A stretch of 14,914 bases of DNA, from assembly GCA_039545355.1 (NCBI GenBank), contig BCJJ01000116.1, positions 1 through 14,914 on the forward strand, in the 5' to 3' direction. This document shows positions 1 through 9,065 of the stretch, one piece after another. The notes beneath the pieces were generated by a model. That model was not told the DNA's origin, did no database searches, and saw only the letters and a program-made list of their open reading frames with translations. The translations under genes and the position numbers were made by a program. The stretch is from Trichosporon coremiiforme (Eukaryota; Basidiomycota; Tremellomycetes; Trichosporonales; Trichosporonaceae). Every line of letters starts with the position of its first letter. Within the stretch, counting starts at the first letter, position 1.

Positions 1-206
1 CGACGTTCATCACGGCGTACCTCGACATCGGGCTCATCATCTTCATCACGATCGTGTGGAAGGTTCTCAAGCGCACAAAGTACGTGCGCATCAGCCAGAT
101 CCCGCTGCAGACAATCATCGAGGACGTACACCGCAAACCCTTGAACGACGAGCCCGAGGAGCCGTCCAGGGGCTGGATCCGTGTCGTTAGCTGGCTGTGG
201 GATTAG
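1..206 (+). CDS. Amino-acid permease, C-terminal end (partial)
   Basis: Open from the window edge (first full codon at 3) to TAG at 204-206, giving 67 residues. It starts with a hydrophobic segment (TAYLDIGLIIFITIVWKVL) followed by a basic KRTK stretch and a hydrophilic tail ending in WIRVVSWLWD. A last transmembrane helix, then K-x-x-KRTK and a short acidic/tryptophan-rich cytosolic tail, is the usual end of fungal YAT-family amino-acid permeases. Those are 12-helix plasma-membrane proton symporters that import amino acids. Only the tail is visible, so substrate and subfamily cannot be stated, and another APC-type permease is possible. It reads in the same direction as the GST gene that follows 524 bp later. 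Confidence 0.6.
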   Translation, partial: TFITAYLDIGLIIFITIVWKVLKRTKYVRISQIPLQTIIEDVHRKPLNDEPEEPSRGWIRVVSWLWD

Positions 207-434
207 GTTGTCTATGTATTCGGTTCTGGCTTCTTCGCGGCCGAGCAGATAGGCGTTCGGTATTGCGATCGGACACGTTAGGCTTCATGGTGCATTGAGA
301 GAGCTCCTGCCTCGCGCAGGATAGAAGAGTTGGTAAGTCATCTCCGAGAAGTGTTTCATCAAGCGTTGAGAAACCGTCAGAGCGTAGAGCCGGATCGCCT
401 GCCCACCAAATTGCTCCTCCACTAACATCTTGCT

Positions 435-472
<38 letters not shown>

Positions 473-730
473 CACTACTTTATATCACGTTGCTGCTGGT
501 CGACATCGGCCGCAACTCCTAGGGTTATCTCGGTGTTCGGTCACGGCCCAAGTAGCCGACTGGCGGCGCTAGCCGAGTGCGAGCACGCAATCTGTCCAGA
601 CGCCGTGATCGAGACCACAGAAGGCAACACCTACCACCATCCGCGCACCCAGAGCACGCCATGGCGTCGTTTCAGCTTGCCCGCATCATGCATAAAAGGT
701 GAGTCCGGATCAAGGTTGCTCCCCAGCAAC
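207..730 (+). promoter_or_regulatory. Intergenic region / GST promoter
   Basis: This 524-bp gap between the permease stop and the GST start has no convincing gene. It holds a CT dinucleotide run (439-469), a TATA-like CATAAAAGG at 690-698 only about 35 bp before the GST ATG, and one AGTCCG motif (702-707) that recurs before neighbouring genes. From about 533 it stays open in the GST frame but has no in-frame ATG before 731. Confidence 0.45.
439..469 (+). repeat. (CT)n dinucleotide microsatellite
   Basis: Thirty-one bases of uninterrupted CT, 262 bp before the GST start codon. Pyrimidine tracts like this are common in fungal promoters and are length-unstable. Confidence 0.95.
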
Positions 731-1533
731 ATGACGAAAGACATCGCACCCATCCCCCTCTACGGCCTCTCCCTAGAGGAGGGCCAGAACATCAACGTCG
801 GCCCGTACGCGTGGAAGACCGAGGTCGACCTCAGCACGCTCGGCGTCCCGTACGAGCTCAAGGGAAAGACGTTCGCGCAGATTCGCGGCGAGTTCGAGAA
901 GGAGACGGGCAACCCGAAGGTCTCCGTCCCGACGATCGAGACCGAGGACGGCTGGGTCACTGACTCGTGGACCATCGCCGAATACGTGGGTCACCATGGA
1001 GACTGTGCTGACGGCAGCTGGACAAGAAGTACGGCACGCCCGAGCGCTCGCTGTTCGCGGGCGGCGAGGCGCTGAACCGCTTCATCAACACGTGGGTCGA
1101 CAAGGACCTCTTTGGCGCGCTCGTGCCGCTCTTCGCGCCGTGGTTGTACCAAGCGCAGAACGCCGAGTCATCCGCGTGGTTCCTCAAGCAGAAGCTCGGG
1201 GGGAACCAGTCCAAGATCGACGCGCTCATCGCCGCGTCTAAGGACGACGCGTGGATCGACCAGACCGCCGCCGCTGCCCGCGGAACGCTGGGCACGCTCG
1301 AGAAGCACCTCGCTGCACTCAAGGCGGCGGGCAAGGGCCCGTTCATCGCTGGCACCGACTATCCCACGCACGCCGACTCGGACGTCTTCGGGTGGTATGG
1401 CGCGTCGGCGGCCGTGCGCCCGTACGACCTGCTCGCCAAGGTGTGGCACCACGGGGACCTGCCGCTTGTGTCGGAGTGGGCCAAGAAGGTGGTCGAGGTC
1501 AGCGGTGTTAGCGCGCCCAAATACCCGTACTAG
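731..1533 (+). CDS. Glutathione S-transferase, fungal etherase-like
   Basis: Two exons (731-985 and 1018-1533) joined by a 32-nt intron (986-1017; donor GTGGGT, branch CTGAC, acceptor GGCAG) give 256 residues. Splicing restores the motif WTIAEYLDKKYG; unspliced, the frame closes at 1075. The N-terminal thioredoxin-like GST domain (about 9-95) shows PYAWKTEVDLSTLGVPYE, then VPTIE (66-70) with the cis-proline loop, and DSWTIAEY (78-85), the glutathione-binding 'D/ES' turn. The rest is the helical C-terminal domain. The pattern PYxWKTxxDLxxLGVPYE resembles basidiomycete GSTs related to bacterial beta-etherases (GSTFuA/GTE-like), which act on aryl ethers or electrophilic lipids; the substrate here is unknown. 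ATG 731 is chosen for its good context (CAACATGA) and because family homology begins just after it. The gene looks intact and lies 310 bp before CYP505 on the same strand. Confidence 0.85.
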
Positions 1534-1621
1534 TTGTAACGCTGTGATGTATTGTGCATGTGCGACATCAAGCTCTCGTCTCGGATGTACGTGGGCCCCT
1601 TTATGCAGACAATGATATGAC

Positions 1622-1627
1622 AATAAA
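1622..1627 (+). terminator. AATAAA polyadenylation signal of the GST gene
   Basis: A canonical AATAAA lies 88 bp after the GST stop codon and well before the next start, a sensible position for 3' end formation. Fungal signals are loose, so this is suggestive only. Confidence 0.45.
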
Positions 1628-1843
1628 GTGAAGCGGAGTACGTAGACGCGATCGCAGCGCACGTGATGGGGCCCGAGTCCGATTGGGCCGACGTTCCGCG
1701 TGAACTTAATCGTCCGCGTCCCGAACTCTTCATTGTTCCTCCCTTTGTGCTATTGTCCTCCGCCCTCCGACGCCGGGCCCCTCCGCTCAGAAGCCTCTCA
1801 AAAGGCAAGCCGGCATGCAGCTCTTGCAACAACACTGTCCACC
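1628..1843 (+). promoter_or_regulatory. CYP505 promoter region
   Basis: A short upstream region of the P450 gene. It contains AGTCCGATTGG (from 1676), which joins the AGTCCG motif seen before neighbouring genes to a reverse CCAAT box (ATTGG). A pyrimidine-rich stretch (about 1737-1800) follows, and then the near-ideal start context CCACCATGG at 1844. No TATA box stands out. Confidence 0.4.
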
Positions 1844-4800
1844 ATGGCTACTGACATGTGCACGGCGTCGGCTTCAACGCTCGACCAGTGCCCCGTCTCT
1901 GGCGAGCTGGCCAAGTGCCCCTCGAACGAGGAGCTCCCGCAGGAGACACGGCCGATCCCGTACCCACCGCGCAAGCTCATCATCGGTAACATGCTCGACC
2001 TCGAGCCGTCGCGCGGCGTGCAGTGCCTGCACGCGCTCGGGGAGCGCCCCGAGTTACGGGACATCTACGAGCTCAAGATCCTGGGCCAGTCGTTCTCGGT
2101 CGCGGGCTCGTACAAGATGGCCAAGGTGCTGTGCGACGAGACGCGGTTCAGGAAGGCCCTGCACCGCCCGATCGTGCTGTTGCGCGAAATGCTCGGCGAC
2201 GGCCTCTTCACAGCGACGGACGAGGAGGAGATGTGGGCGCTCGCGCACCGCATCCTGCTCCCGGTGTTCGGCCCCCTCTCGCTCAAGAAGATGCAGCCCA
2301 TGATGCTCGACTCGCTGACGCAGATGCTCATGCACTGGGAGCACACGGCAGGGACGCCGTTCGACATTGTCGACCCGCTCACGCGCTTCACGCTCGATTC
2401 CATCGCGCTGTGCGCATTCCGCTTCCGCTTCAACTCGTTCCATTCGGAGCGAGTGCACCCGTTCGTTGAGAACCTCATGAAGGTGCTCGTGGCGGTCGAT
2501 GAGCGCTCCAAGCGCCCCGACAGCCTTCTCAAGCTGCGCTACTTTGCGAACAAAACGTACTACGGCGCGATCCAGGACTTGTGGGACATCTGCGACGAGC
2601 TCATCGCTGAGCGCAAGCGCAACCCGTACCCAGACGCGGGCGACCTGCTCAACATCATGCTCCACGACAAGGACCCGAAGACGGGCAAGGGGCTCTCGGA
2701 CCAGAATATCCGCTACCAGGTGCTGACATTCCTCGGTGCTGGTGAGTGACATGGAGGTCTCAGCTGACGGCAGGGCACGAGACGACGGCGGGCATGCTGT
2801 CGTTCGCAATGTACTTCCTCCTCAAGTACCCCGAAACATTCTGCAAGGCGCGCGAGGACGCGGACAAGCTCATGGCCGAGGCGGACGGCAACATGCTCGA
2901 TCTGGACATCTCAAAGGCGCGCTACATCGACTGGGTCCTGAAGGAGGCGGCGCGCATGTATCCGACGGCGCCGGGCTGGGGCGTCGAGCCGCGCAACGGC
3001 GACGAGGTCCTGCCAGGCGGGTACCTGCTGAAGAAGGGATCGGGTGTGCTGGTCCTGGGCTGGCTGCTGCACCGCGACAAGGAGGTGTGGGGCGAGGACG
3101 CGTACGAATGGCGCCCGGAGCGCTGGGAGCACCTCGATGGTCTGGACCAGAGGGCGTACCGCCCGTTTGGCAACGGCGCACGCGCGTGTCTCGGCCGCGC
3201 GTTCGCCATGATGGAGGGCACGCTCGCGCTCATCGGAATCCTGCACCGCTTCGACCTCGAGTTTGCTGAGCCCTACGAGCTCGACATCCAGGAGTCGCTC
3301 TCGATCAAGCCCCGCGGAATGAAGGTCGTTGCCAAACCACGCTTCAGCCGCAGCCAGAGCCTCCTGACGGAGCTCGCGGGTAGAACTAGGCCCGCCAAGG
3401 CGGCGACGAAGACCATGAAGCGGTCGAACGCAGGCAACGGGCTGCCCGTCAACATCCTGTACGGTTCCAACGCCGGCACGTGCCAGACGTTTGCGCAGGA
3501 GATGGCCGAGGAGGCGGCGGCGCGAGGGCTTAAACCCTTCGTCGGCGACCTCGACACGGTCGCAAGCGACGGCGTGCTGCCGAGCGACGGCACGACGATC
3601 ATCTTCGTGCCGTCCTATGAAGGGCAGCCGCCGGACAACGCGCGCGAGTTCGTGCAGTCCCTCCAGCAGCTGACCGACAAACCCCTGGCCAACGCGTCGT
3701 ACATGGTCATGGGCCTTGGGCACAGGGATTGGACGTCCTCCTTCCACCGCATCCCGAAGCTCGTCGACGAGCGGCTCGAGGCGCTCGGAGCGAAGCGCCT
3801 GTTCCCGCTGACGGTTGCGGATGTCTCGAGCGACGCTACCGGCGAGGTGGAGGCGTACCTCGAGAAGGTGTGGGACGTGCTGGGCGTCGCGGACGTCGAG
3901 GGGCAGACGTCCGAGGTACTCGACGTCGAGGTGCTGCCGGCGTCGGCGAACACGGCGGTCGCCGAGGGATACGGCTTCGGCACAGTGCTCGAGCAGCGGA
4001 CGCTCCTGCCGGCCTCCGAGGAACACCCGTGGACGGTGCACACCGTCGTCAAGATTCCCGAGGGGCAGTCATACCGCGTCGGCGACTACCTCTGCGTCAT
4101 GCCGAAGAACCCAGAGGCGTCGGTGCAGCGCGCCCTGCGGGTCAGCGGCCTCGACGCCAACGACGTCGTCAAGTGGGGCTCGCTGACCGTCCGAGCGCAG
4201 GATCTCTTCACGTCGTACGTCGAGCTCGGGCACACGGCGCCGCGCTCACTGCTCCCGCCGACAATCAGCTATGAGCAGGCGCGCGCGCAGCACTACACCG
4301 TCCTAGACCTGATGCAGGACACGCAGCTCCCATTGAGTGTGATGCTCGCATCTCTCCCGCGCATGAAGTCGCGCCACTACTCGATCTCCTCGCGCCCCGG
4401 CGGTACGGCGACCATCACGTACACGGTGCACATGGCGAATGCCGGCGCGGTCCTTGGCGCCAGCTCCAACTACCTCGCGCGCCTGTAACCCGGCCAGCAG
4501 CTGCAGTGCACGACCAAGCCGAGCCCCGGCTTCCATCTCCCCGACCCGTCCGTCCCGATCGCCATGTTCGCGGCCGGATCCGGTATCGCGCCGTTCATGG
4601 CTTTCATTGCCGAGCGCGCGGCGACGGGCGGGGCCATGACGCTATGGTACGGCTGCCGGTCGGCGACAGCTCTGCCGTACGCAGAGGGGCTGTTCCAGTG
4701 GGCGCGCTCGGGGGCACTCGACTTGCGGCTCTGCTTCTCCCGCTCCGACGACGCAGAGTATGAGGGGCTGGCTGTGTCCAAGGGCTATGTCCAGGACCGC

Positions 4801-4992
4801 GTCGCCGCGGAGAAGGCCGATTTTCTGCGTCTCGTGGACGGCGGCGCGCAGTTCTTCGTGTGTGGAAGCAGCAACCGACTGGGCTCCGGATTGAAAAAGA
4901 CGATCATCTCGATCCTTGACGAGCGCGGGGACGGAGCTGCGCTGATGGATGAGCTGGCGAAGAAGAGATACAAGACGGACGTGTTCCTGTAA
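1844..4992 (+). CDS. CYP505-type P450:reductase fusion, interrupted by an in-frame stop
   Basis: Self-sufficient fatty-acid hydroxylase of the BM3/P450foxy class. Exons 1844-2741 and 2774-4992 (32-nt intron 2742-2773) give about 1,038 codons, close to the family's 1,050-1,090. The P450 domain has the I-helix LGAGHETTAG (297-306, spanning the splice), ExxR at E357-R360, and the haem loop FGNGARACLG with Cys438. A linker leads to the FMN domain (YGSNAGT from 529; SYEGQPPDNA), then the FAD domain with RHYSIS (R833, Y835, S836), the NADP motif GSGIAPF (about 901) and VCGSS (C996). The ATG has a CCACCATGG context. The oddity is TAA at 4486-4488 (codon 871): the homologous reading continues in the same frame straight after it to the proper C-terminus KKRYKTDVFL. 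As read, the product stops at 870 residues and lacks the NADPH-binding lobe, so it should not accept electrons from NADPH. It is probably a recent nonsense allele or an assembly error. CYP505 enzymes hydroxylate fatty acids at omega-1 to omega-3. Confidence 0.9.
4486..4488 (+). other. Premature TAA inside the CYP505 reductase domain
   Basis: In-frame TAA between SSNYLARL and PGQQLQC. In BM3-type reductases this position continues without a break, with glutamine next in BM3, so a single C-to-T change (CAA to TAA) is the simplest origin. Upstream and downstream reading frames are identical (both frame 1). Confidence 0.85.
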
Positions 4993-5020
4993 CTAGTGTG
5001 ATGTAATCTGCTCCCGCTCC

Positions 5021-5039
5021 CGGACTTTCTCTCGGACTT
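5021..5039 (+). promoter_or_regulatory. Tandem CGGACTT motif before the Zn2Cys6 regulator
   Basis: CGGACTT occurs at 5021-5027 and 5033-5039 (12-bp period) in the 75-bp gap between CYP505 and the regulator. CGG triplets are the usual half-sites of Zn2Cys6 proteins, so an autoregulatory site is conceivable. The same core, as AGTCCG, lies before GST (702), CYP505 (1676) and, read on the plus strand, the MFS gene (7928). No binding is shown. Confidence 0.3.
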
Positions 5040-5067
5040 GCACTCTCCAACTCCGAACACCACAACA

Positions 5068-6234
5068 ATGCCCCCAGTCCGACCAGACCTCGTGTTGTCG
5101 CAGCGACGACCGGGCCCGACAAGTCAGCAGCCTGTCACCATGTCCAAGGACCCGAGTGGGCGCCCCACAAAAGTGAAGAACTGCGCCGAGTGCGTTGCAG
5201 CGAAGACGAAGTGCGACAGGGAGCACCCGTGCGCCCGCTGCCGAGCCCGGGGCACGGATTGCAACTATGGCCCGCGACAGACGCGCGAATTTCCGAGGGT
5301 TGAGGGGCCATCGGTCGGCACTATCTCGCTCCGCTGGCTCGCGGCGATGGCCCAGGAGTCCAGCGCGCCGCCGCGGTCTAAGGTGCTCTCGCAGACGACG
5401 ATCTACTACTGCTGCCGCTTTCTCCGCACGTTCCCGTTGCAGCTCGTGACGTGCCCGCCGTTCATCCACCCAACGCTGCGGCACCAGCGGCCGCTCGCGA
5501 ACGCGACGACGCTCATGAACATGGTCCAGGTCCGCGCCCCAGGAAGCGAGAGCCTTGTCTCGCAGACAGTTCTTAACGAGATGGGCGCAATCATGTCTTC
5601 GGTGAGCAACAAACAGAATCTGCTGACCCCAGTACAAGAGCAGCGACGCCGCCAACGCCCTCGCCGCGTTCCAGGCGTATCTCATCCTGACGATGCTCGT
5701 CTACTTCCACCTGCCCGGATCCAAGGGCATGGTGACGATCGAGACGCAGCTCAACATCCAGGCGCTGGCGGACCACGCGGCGCGGCTGATCCCGCCGGTG
5801 CGCGAGAAGGTCCAGTCCCGAGCGGAGTGGGTTCTCTCCGAGAGCCTGCGCCGCACGATCTTCACAGCGTGCGTCTTTGACGACACGTGGAACGCACTCA
5901 ACGGCATCACTGTTACGTCGCGGAGGAGCTCGGCCGGCTGCCTGCGCCGGGCCCGCGGTCCCTGTGGACTGCGACGGAGAGCTCTTGGGCGCGCGAATGG
6001 GAGGCGTACACGAGCGCGTGGGCCTCTCCCTGTCTGACCCTCGGGCGCACAGGTGAACCCGGTCTGCTCCTGGACGAGCTCTGGGGCCGCGGCGAGATGA
6101 GCAACGCAACCCGCGAAGCGCGCACCGACCAGTGGGTCATGGAGCTCGACGAGTTCGGTGCGTGGATGCTTGCCATCTGCGAGATGAGCGGCAGCGGCCG
6201 CAATGGTGCATATGATACATCTAGTGTCTACTGA
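5068..6234 (+). CDS. Zn2Cys6 fungal transcription factor with an apparent frameshift
   Basis: Nuclear DNA-binding regulator. The binuclear zinc cluster is complete, C-x2-C-x6-C-x5-C-x2-C-x6-C, with Cys 39, 42, 49, 55, 58 and 65 counted from ATG 5068. A second in-frame ATG at 5140 (context GTCACCATGT) is an equally possible start. Exon 1 is 5068-5601, followed by a 31-nt intron (5602-5632, CTGAC-CC-CAG); exon 2 resumes as YKSSDAANALAAFQAYLILTM. The middle region (FQAYLILTMLVYFHL ... VFDDTWNALNGI) is typical of small fungal C6 regulators. Near 5909-5914 the coding frame changes: the expected continuation YVAEELGRLPAPGPRSLW lies in another frame, which runs on to TGA at 6232-6234. One lost base (or two gained) explains it. 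Without correction the protein would end at 6037 with 312 residues and a scrambled tail. Corrected length is about 378 residues. It may control the flanking CYP505/MFS genes; this is inferred from position only. Confidence 0.8.
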
Positions 6235-6244
6235 GACCCTCGCG

Positions 6245-7765
6245 CTACTGAATCTCCGTCTCCCGCGCCTCGCGCCGCTTCCGCCAGACGCTGCCCCAGC
6301 GCTGCTGCACGCCGAGCAGCGCGAGCGACAGAACGAGGAAGCACGTCCACATCGTGAACGTCCATCCCGTGCCGATGCGCTTGATTGTGGGCTCCACCGC
6401 GGCCGTCGCGCCCGCGCCGACGAGGCAGCGAGCGAGGTTCAGCGCCGCTGTCGCCGACGCGTTCTGCCGCGGGAAGATGTCGACGAGGTACGTCGAGATG
6501 ACGGACTGCGCAGACATAGCCGCCCATGCGAGCACGAACGACGCGATGATCGGTGCCGCGATGTGCAGCTGACGATCGAGCGTCCAGCCGAAGAGCAGCA
6601 CGCCGAACCACTGCAGGGGCGACCACAGCCAGACGGTGCGCAGGCGTGCGTGCTCGATCGGAAAGTCGACGGGGTCGCCCTGGAACCGGTCTTTGACGCG
6701 CCGGTAGTCGTGGTTCAGGATCTTGCCCGTCGTGAGCGTGCCGAGCATGCACCCGAAGCCGTTCGCGAGAAACGTGAGGCCGTTATGCAGGACATCCAGG
6801 TGGTATGTCTTGGCGAACAGCGACGCCTGCGCCGTGATCGTCATCTGCCACGTGGCGTAGTGCAGCGAGAGGAACAGTAGCGTCACAAACACCTCGGGGT
6901 AGAAGAGGATGCGGATCGGGGCGATGATGTCCAGCTTGAGCGCCTTGGACGCCGGCGTCCGCTCGTGGCGCGGCGGCGCGAGCACACAGTCGAAAGGCGC
7001 GCGCGAGATGCGCGGCGGGAGGACCGAACCGTCGCCGACGAGGCTGCGCAGCGTCTCGGGTAAGAGCAGGATCAGGATGACGAGATACACGCCCGCATAG
7101 ATGACGAGAAACCAGAAGATCGTGCGCCACCCGAGAGTCGCGAAGACGCCCCCGAGCACCGGCCCGATGCCGAGCGGCAGCAGGAGGCCGGTCTGGAAGA
7201 TGCCCATGATGCCGCCGCGCTCTTCGCGCGTCGTGACGTCGCCGACCATGCCCGACCCGATCGCAATCGTGCTCGCGGACCCCGCGCTCTGCAGGCAGCG
7301 CAGGATGAGGACCTGGTAGAAGTGATTGGACAGCGCCAGCCCAATGCTAGCCCCGATGAAGAGCACAAATGTGCACGTGAGCGTCAGGCGGCGGCCGTAC
7401 ACATCGGCCATCGCGCTGCTGTCAGCGTCGCTATACAGGGAAACTTACCCCCAGAATGTCGGCGTGATCGCTTGGAAAATCATGTACGACGTGACAGTTA
7501 AGTTGATGTTCTCGACGGTCGTGTGTAGCGAGCTTGCAATCGTTGGGATGGCGGGGTAGAAGATGTTGGAGGCGAGGCCCGACAGAGTTGCGGCGACCGT
7601 GCCGAGTGCGATGATGAGCCACCGCTGCCGCTTGGTGGACAAGGAGTACGGCGGCTCCGGTGGCGTCAGTTCCGTCTTGTAGAGCCCGCGGTCCGAGCTG
7701 GACAGATGCGTTTGAGAGACATCTGAAGTCTCCTTTTTCAGTTCGTGTTCGTGTGTCGAAGTCAT
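6245..7765 (-). CDS. MFS drug:H+ antiporter, DHA1/Qdr-Aqr1 type
   Basis: Plasma-membrane exporter of 495 residues in two exons, 7449-7765 and 6245-7415, with a 33-nt intron (7416-7448; GTAAGT, branch CTGAC, acceptor AGCAG). The spliced junction reads TPTFWG-AMADVYGRR, the MFS motif A in loop 2-3 (ADVYGRR at 109-115). An acceptor 3 nt earlier would add one serine but fits the family less well. About 12 hydrophobic helices follow a 48-residue cytosolic N-terminus. Helix 5 carries the antiporter motif C (GIGPVLGG), and SNIFYPAIPTIASSLHTT with VTSYMIFQAITPTFWG are hallmarks of the Qdr/Aqr1/Dtr1 group, which expels drugs, weak acids and polyamines. The gene looks intact. Its stop is 10 bp from the stop of the convergent regulator gene, so the two transcripts must overlap. 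Substrate unknown; export of a product of the neighbouring enzymes is a guess. Confidence 0.88.
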
Positions 7766-9065
7766 CTTGGGTGTCTACATCGGTCGGCCGAGCTATGGGC
7801 TGCTCTTATGTAGATTGTCCTTCCCGAGGTGGTGACGCGAGGTGATGCCAATACTCCGTAAGAATTTCCCAATCAAGCAACTACAACTCCGGGCTCCGAA
7901 CTCCGAACCGTCCATCTCCGGGTGCCAAGTCCGACGAGGCACGCCGACGATCTCTCGCTCTATACTCCGACGTAGGGACAGAGCTGTCGAAGACCGTCAC
8001 CACGTCCGGGAGGCCGGAACATAGAATACGCCCGAGGACGGCCCCAAGGACTTGCATGGCAAGGTTAGATCGTTAAGTGCTTCGCGCGGCGACAGTGCCT
8101 TGGAGCTCTTCGGAGTCGGTGGCGAAGGGGTTTCCGTGCACGTGATTTGTTAATGTTCCGAGATAACGCTGACCGAACTGATACTCCTTTTATCAATTCC
8201 TGCACCCGAGTTCCGTAGCAGCGAAGTCATAGAGCCTTCCCGGTGGACTCTCGAGGACTCGTTGGCATGTCGGTCTCTAACGTGCTATCGATTTCCTAGA
8301 GGCATGTCCACTACGGCAGCGAACGGCTTGCTCCCTTTCATCATCGCACCTGCTTTTCGACTTTCTTTATTCCGGAACTCGGTGACACAGCCGTGACGGC
8401 ACACAGCCAGCGGTGCCCGTCCGAGCCCCGAAGACTGCGGCCCATGGGAGGAGCGTGTCTACACTCGACGCGCCGCTTCGAGAAAATAGGAACGATGCTG
8501 CATGCACAAGCTCTCGGAGAACTTATGCAAGCGCTGCATAAGGAGACGCGCAAGGCTGACCACAAGATTTGCACCAAATTCAGATTCGGCAGTGGCACCT
8601 GTTGATTGGTCCCTCGACGCCACCATCTTTTGATACCGCTGAACTTTACACCTCTTTGACATCTTCAGATTTTGAACGCTGAGACAACAGGCGCGCCGCG
8701 ATGTCGTGCTGCAGCGCTCTGGGCGAATGGGAGACCCCCAGCCAACCGCGGGGCACATGTGGGTTGCTCGTCGCTGTGGTCCAAAGGACGCGGGACCCAC
8801 CTGGCGCCCAAGCGCGGGTGCCGGGCACCCCCTGACTCTGTGCCGCCGAATAAAAGCAGTGACAGGGTATCTCAGCGCCATGTCAACTGGCCAGCGTACG
8901 ACCAGAGAATCTCTGCTCCGATCGCCTGCCGCGCCAGGAACCGGCGCGTATCAGGAATTATCAACCCTATCAGCTTTGCGTCCCTCCCGATTGGGTCCCC
9001 GTCGCGCACTATGCCCCGCACAGTAAAGATTTCTGAGCATGCCAGCTCTTCTCTTCACCCACACC
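7766..9065. promoter_or_regulatory. Divergent intergenic region between the MFS and desaturase genes
   Basis: A 1.3-kb spacer with no credible gene: its open stretches are short, low-complexity and lack family similarity. The MFS-proximal side holds a CCAAT sequence (7869-7873) and a cluster of CTCCG/TCCG elements (7887-7934) including AGTCCGA (7928-7934). The middle has one CACGTG (8139-8144). The desaturase side has a perfect 8-bp inverted repeat (8522-8542), reverse CCAAT boxes (GATTGG near 8603 and 8988) and a TATA-like AATAAAAG (8849-8856) about 215 bp before ATG 9066. The length suggests strong or complex regulation of the desaturase. Confidence 0.45.
8522..8542. repeat. Perfect 8-bp inverted repeat, 5-bp spacer
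   Basis: CTTATGCA - AGCGC - TGCATAAG. Dyad symmetry of this size upstream of the desaturase could bind a dimeric regulator or form a small hairpin. No known factor is recognised. Confidence 0.6.

Noticed and set aside
699..726. Possible 28-nt intron (GTGAGT...CCCCAG) that would join an upstream ATG at 661 in frame to the GST.
   Set aside because: It has no branch motif and is shorter than any other intron here. The AAAAGG-type TATA-like sequence and good ATG context at 731 fit a simple start better. Transcript data would decide.
2911..4041. Long open reading frame (376 codons) on the minus strand across CYP505.
   Set aside because: It is a GC-codon shadow of the P450/FMN coding sequence, with arginine-rich low-complexity translation and no family features.
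4485..4523. A 39-nt GT-AG segment that would splice out the CYP505 stop in frame.
   Set aside because: It lacks a CTGAC-type branch site and would delete PGQQLQCTTKPS, a strand conserved in the reductase FAD domain, so an internal nonsense codon is more likely.
5912..5979. A 68-nt GT-AG segment that would repair the regulator's reading frame.
   Set aside because: It would remove the conserved ELGRLPAP...LW motif and is twice the local intron size; a one-base indel explains the data better.
8393..9026. Several open stretches on both strands in the spacer before the desaturase.
   Set aside because: Translations are arginine/proline/serine-rich without recognisable domains and have no splice logic linking them.
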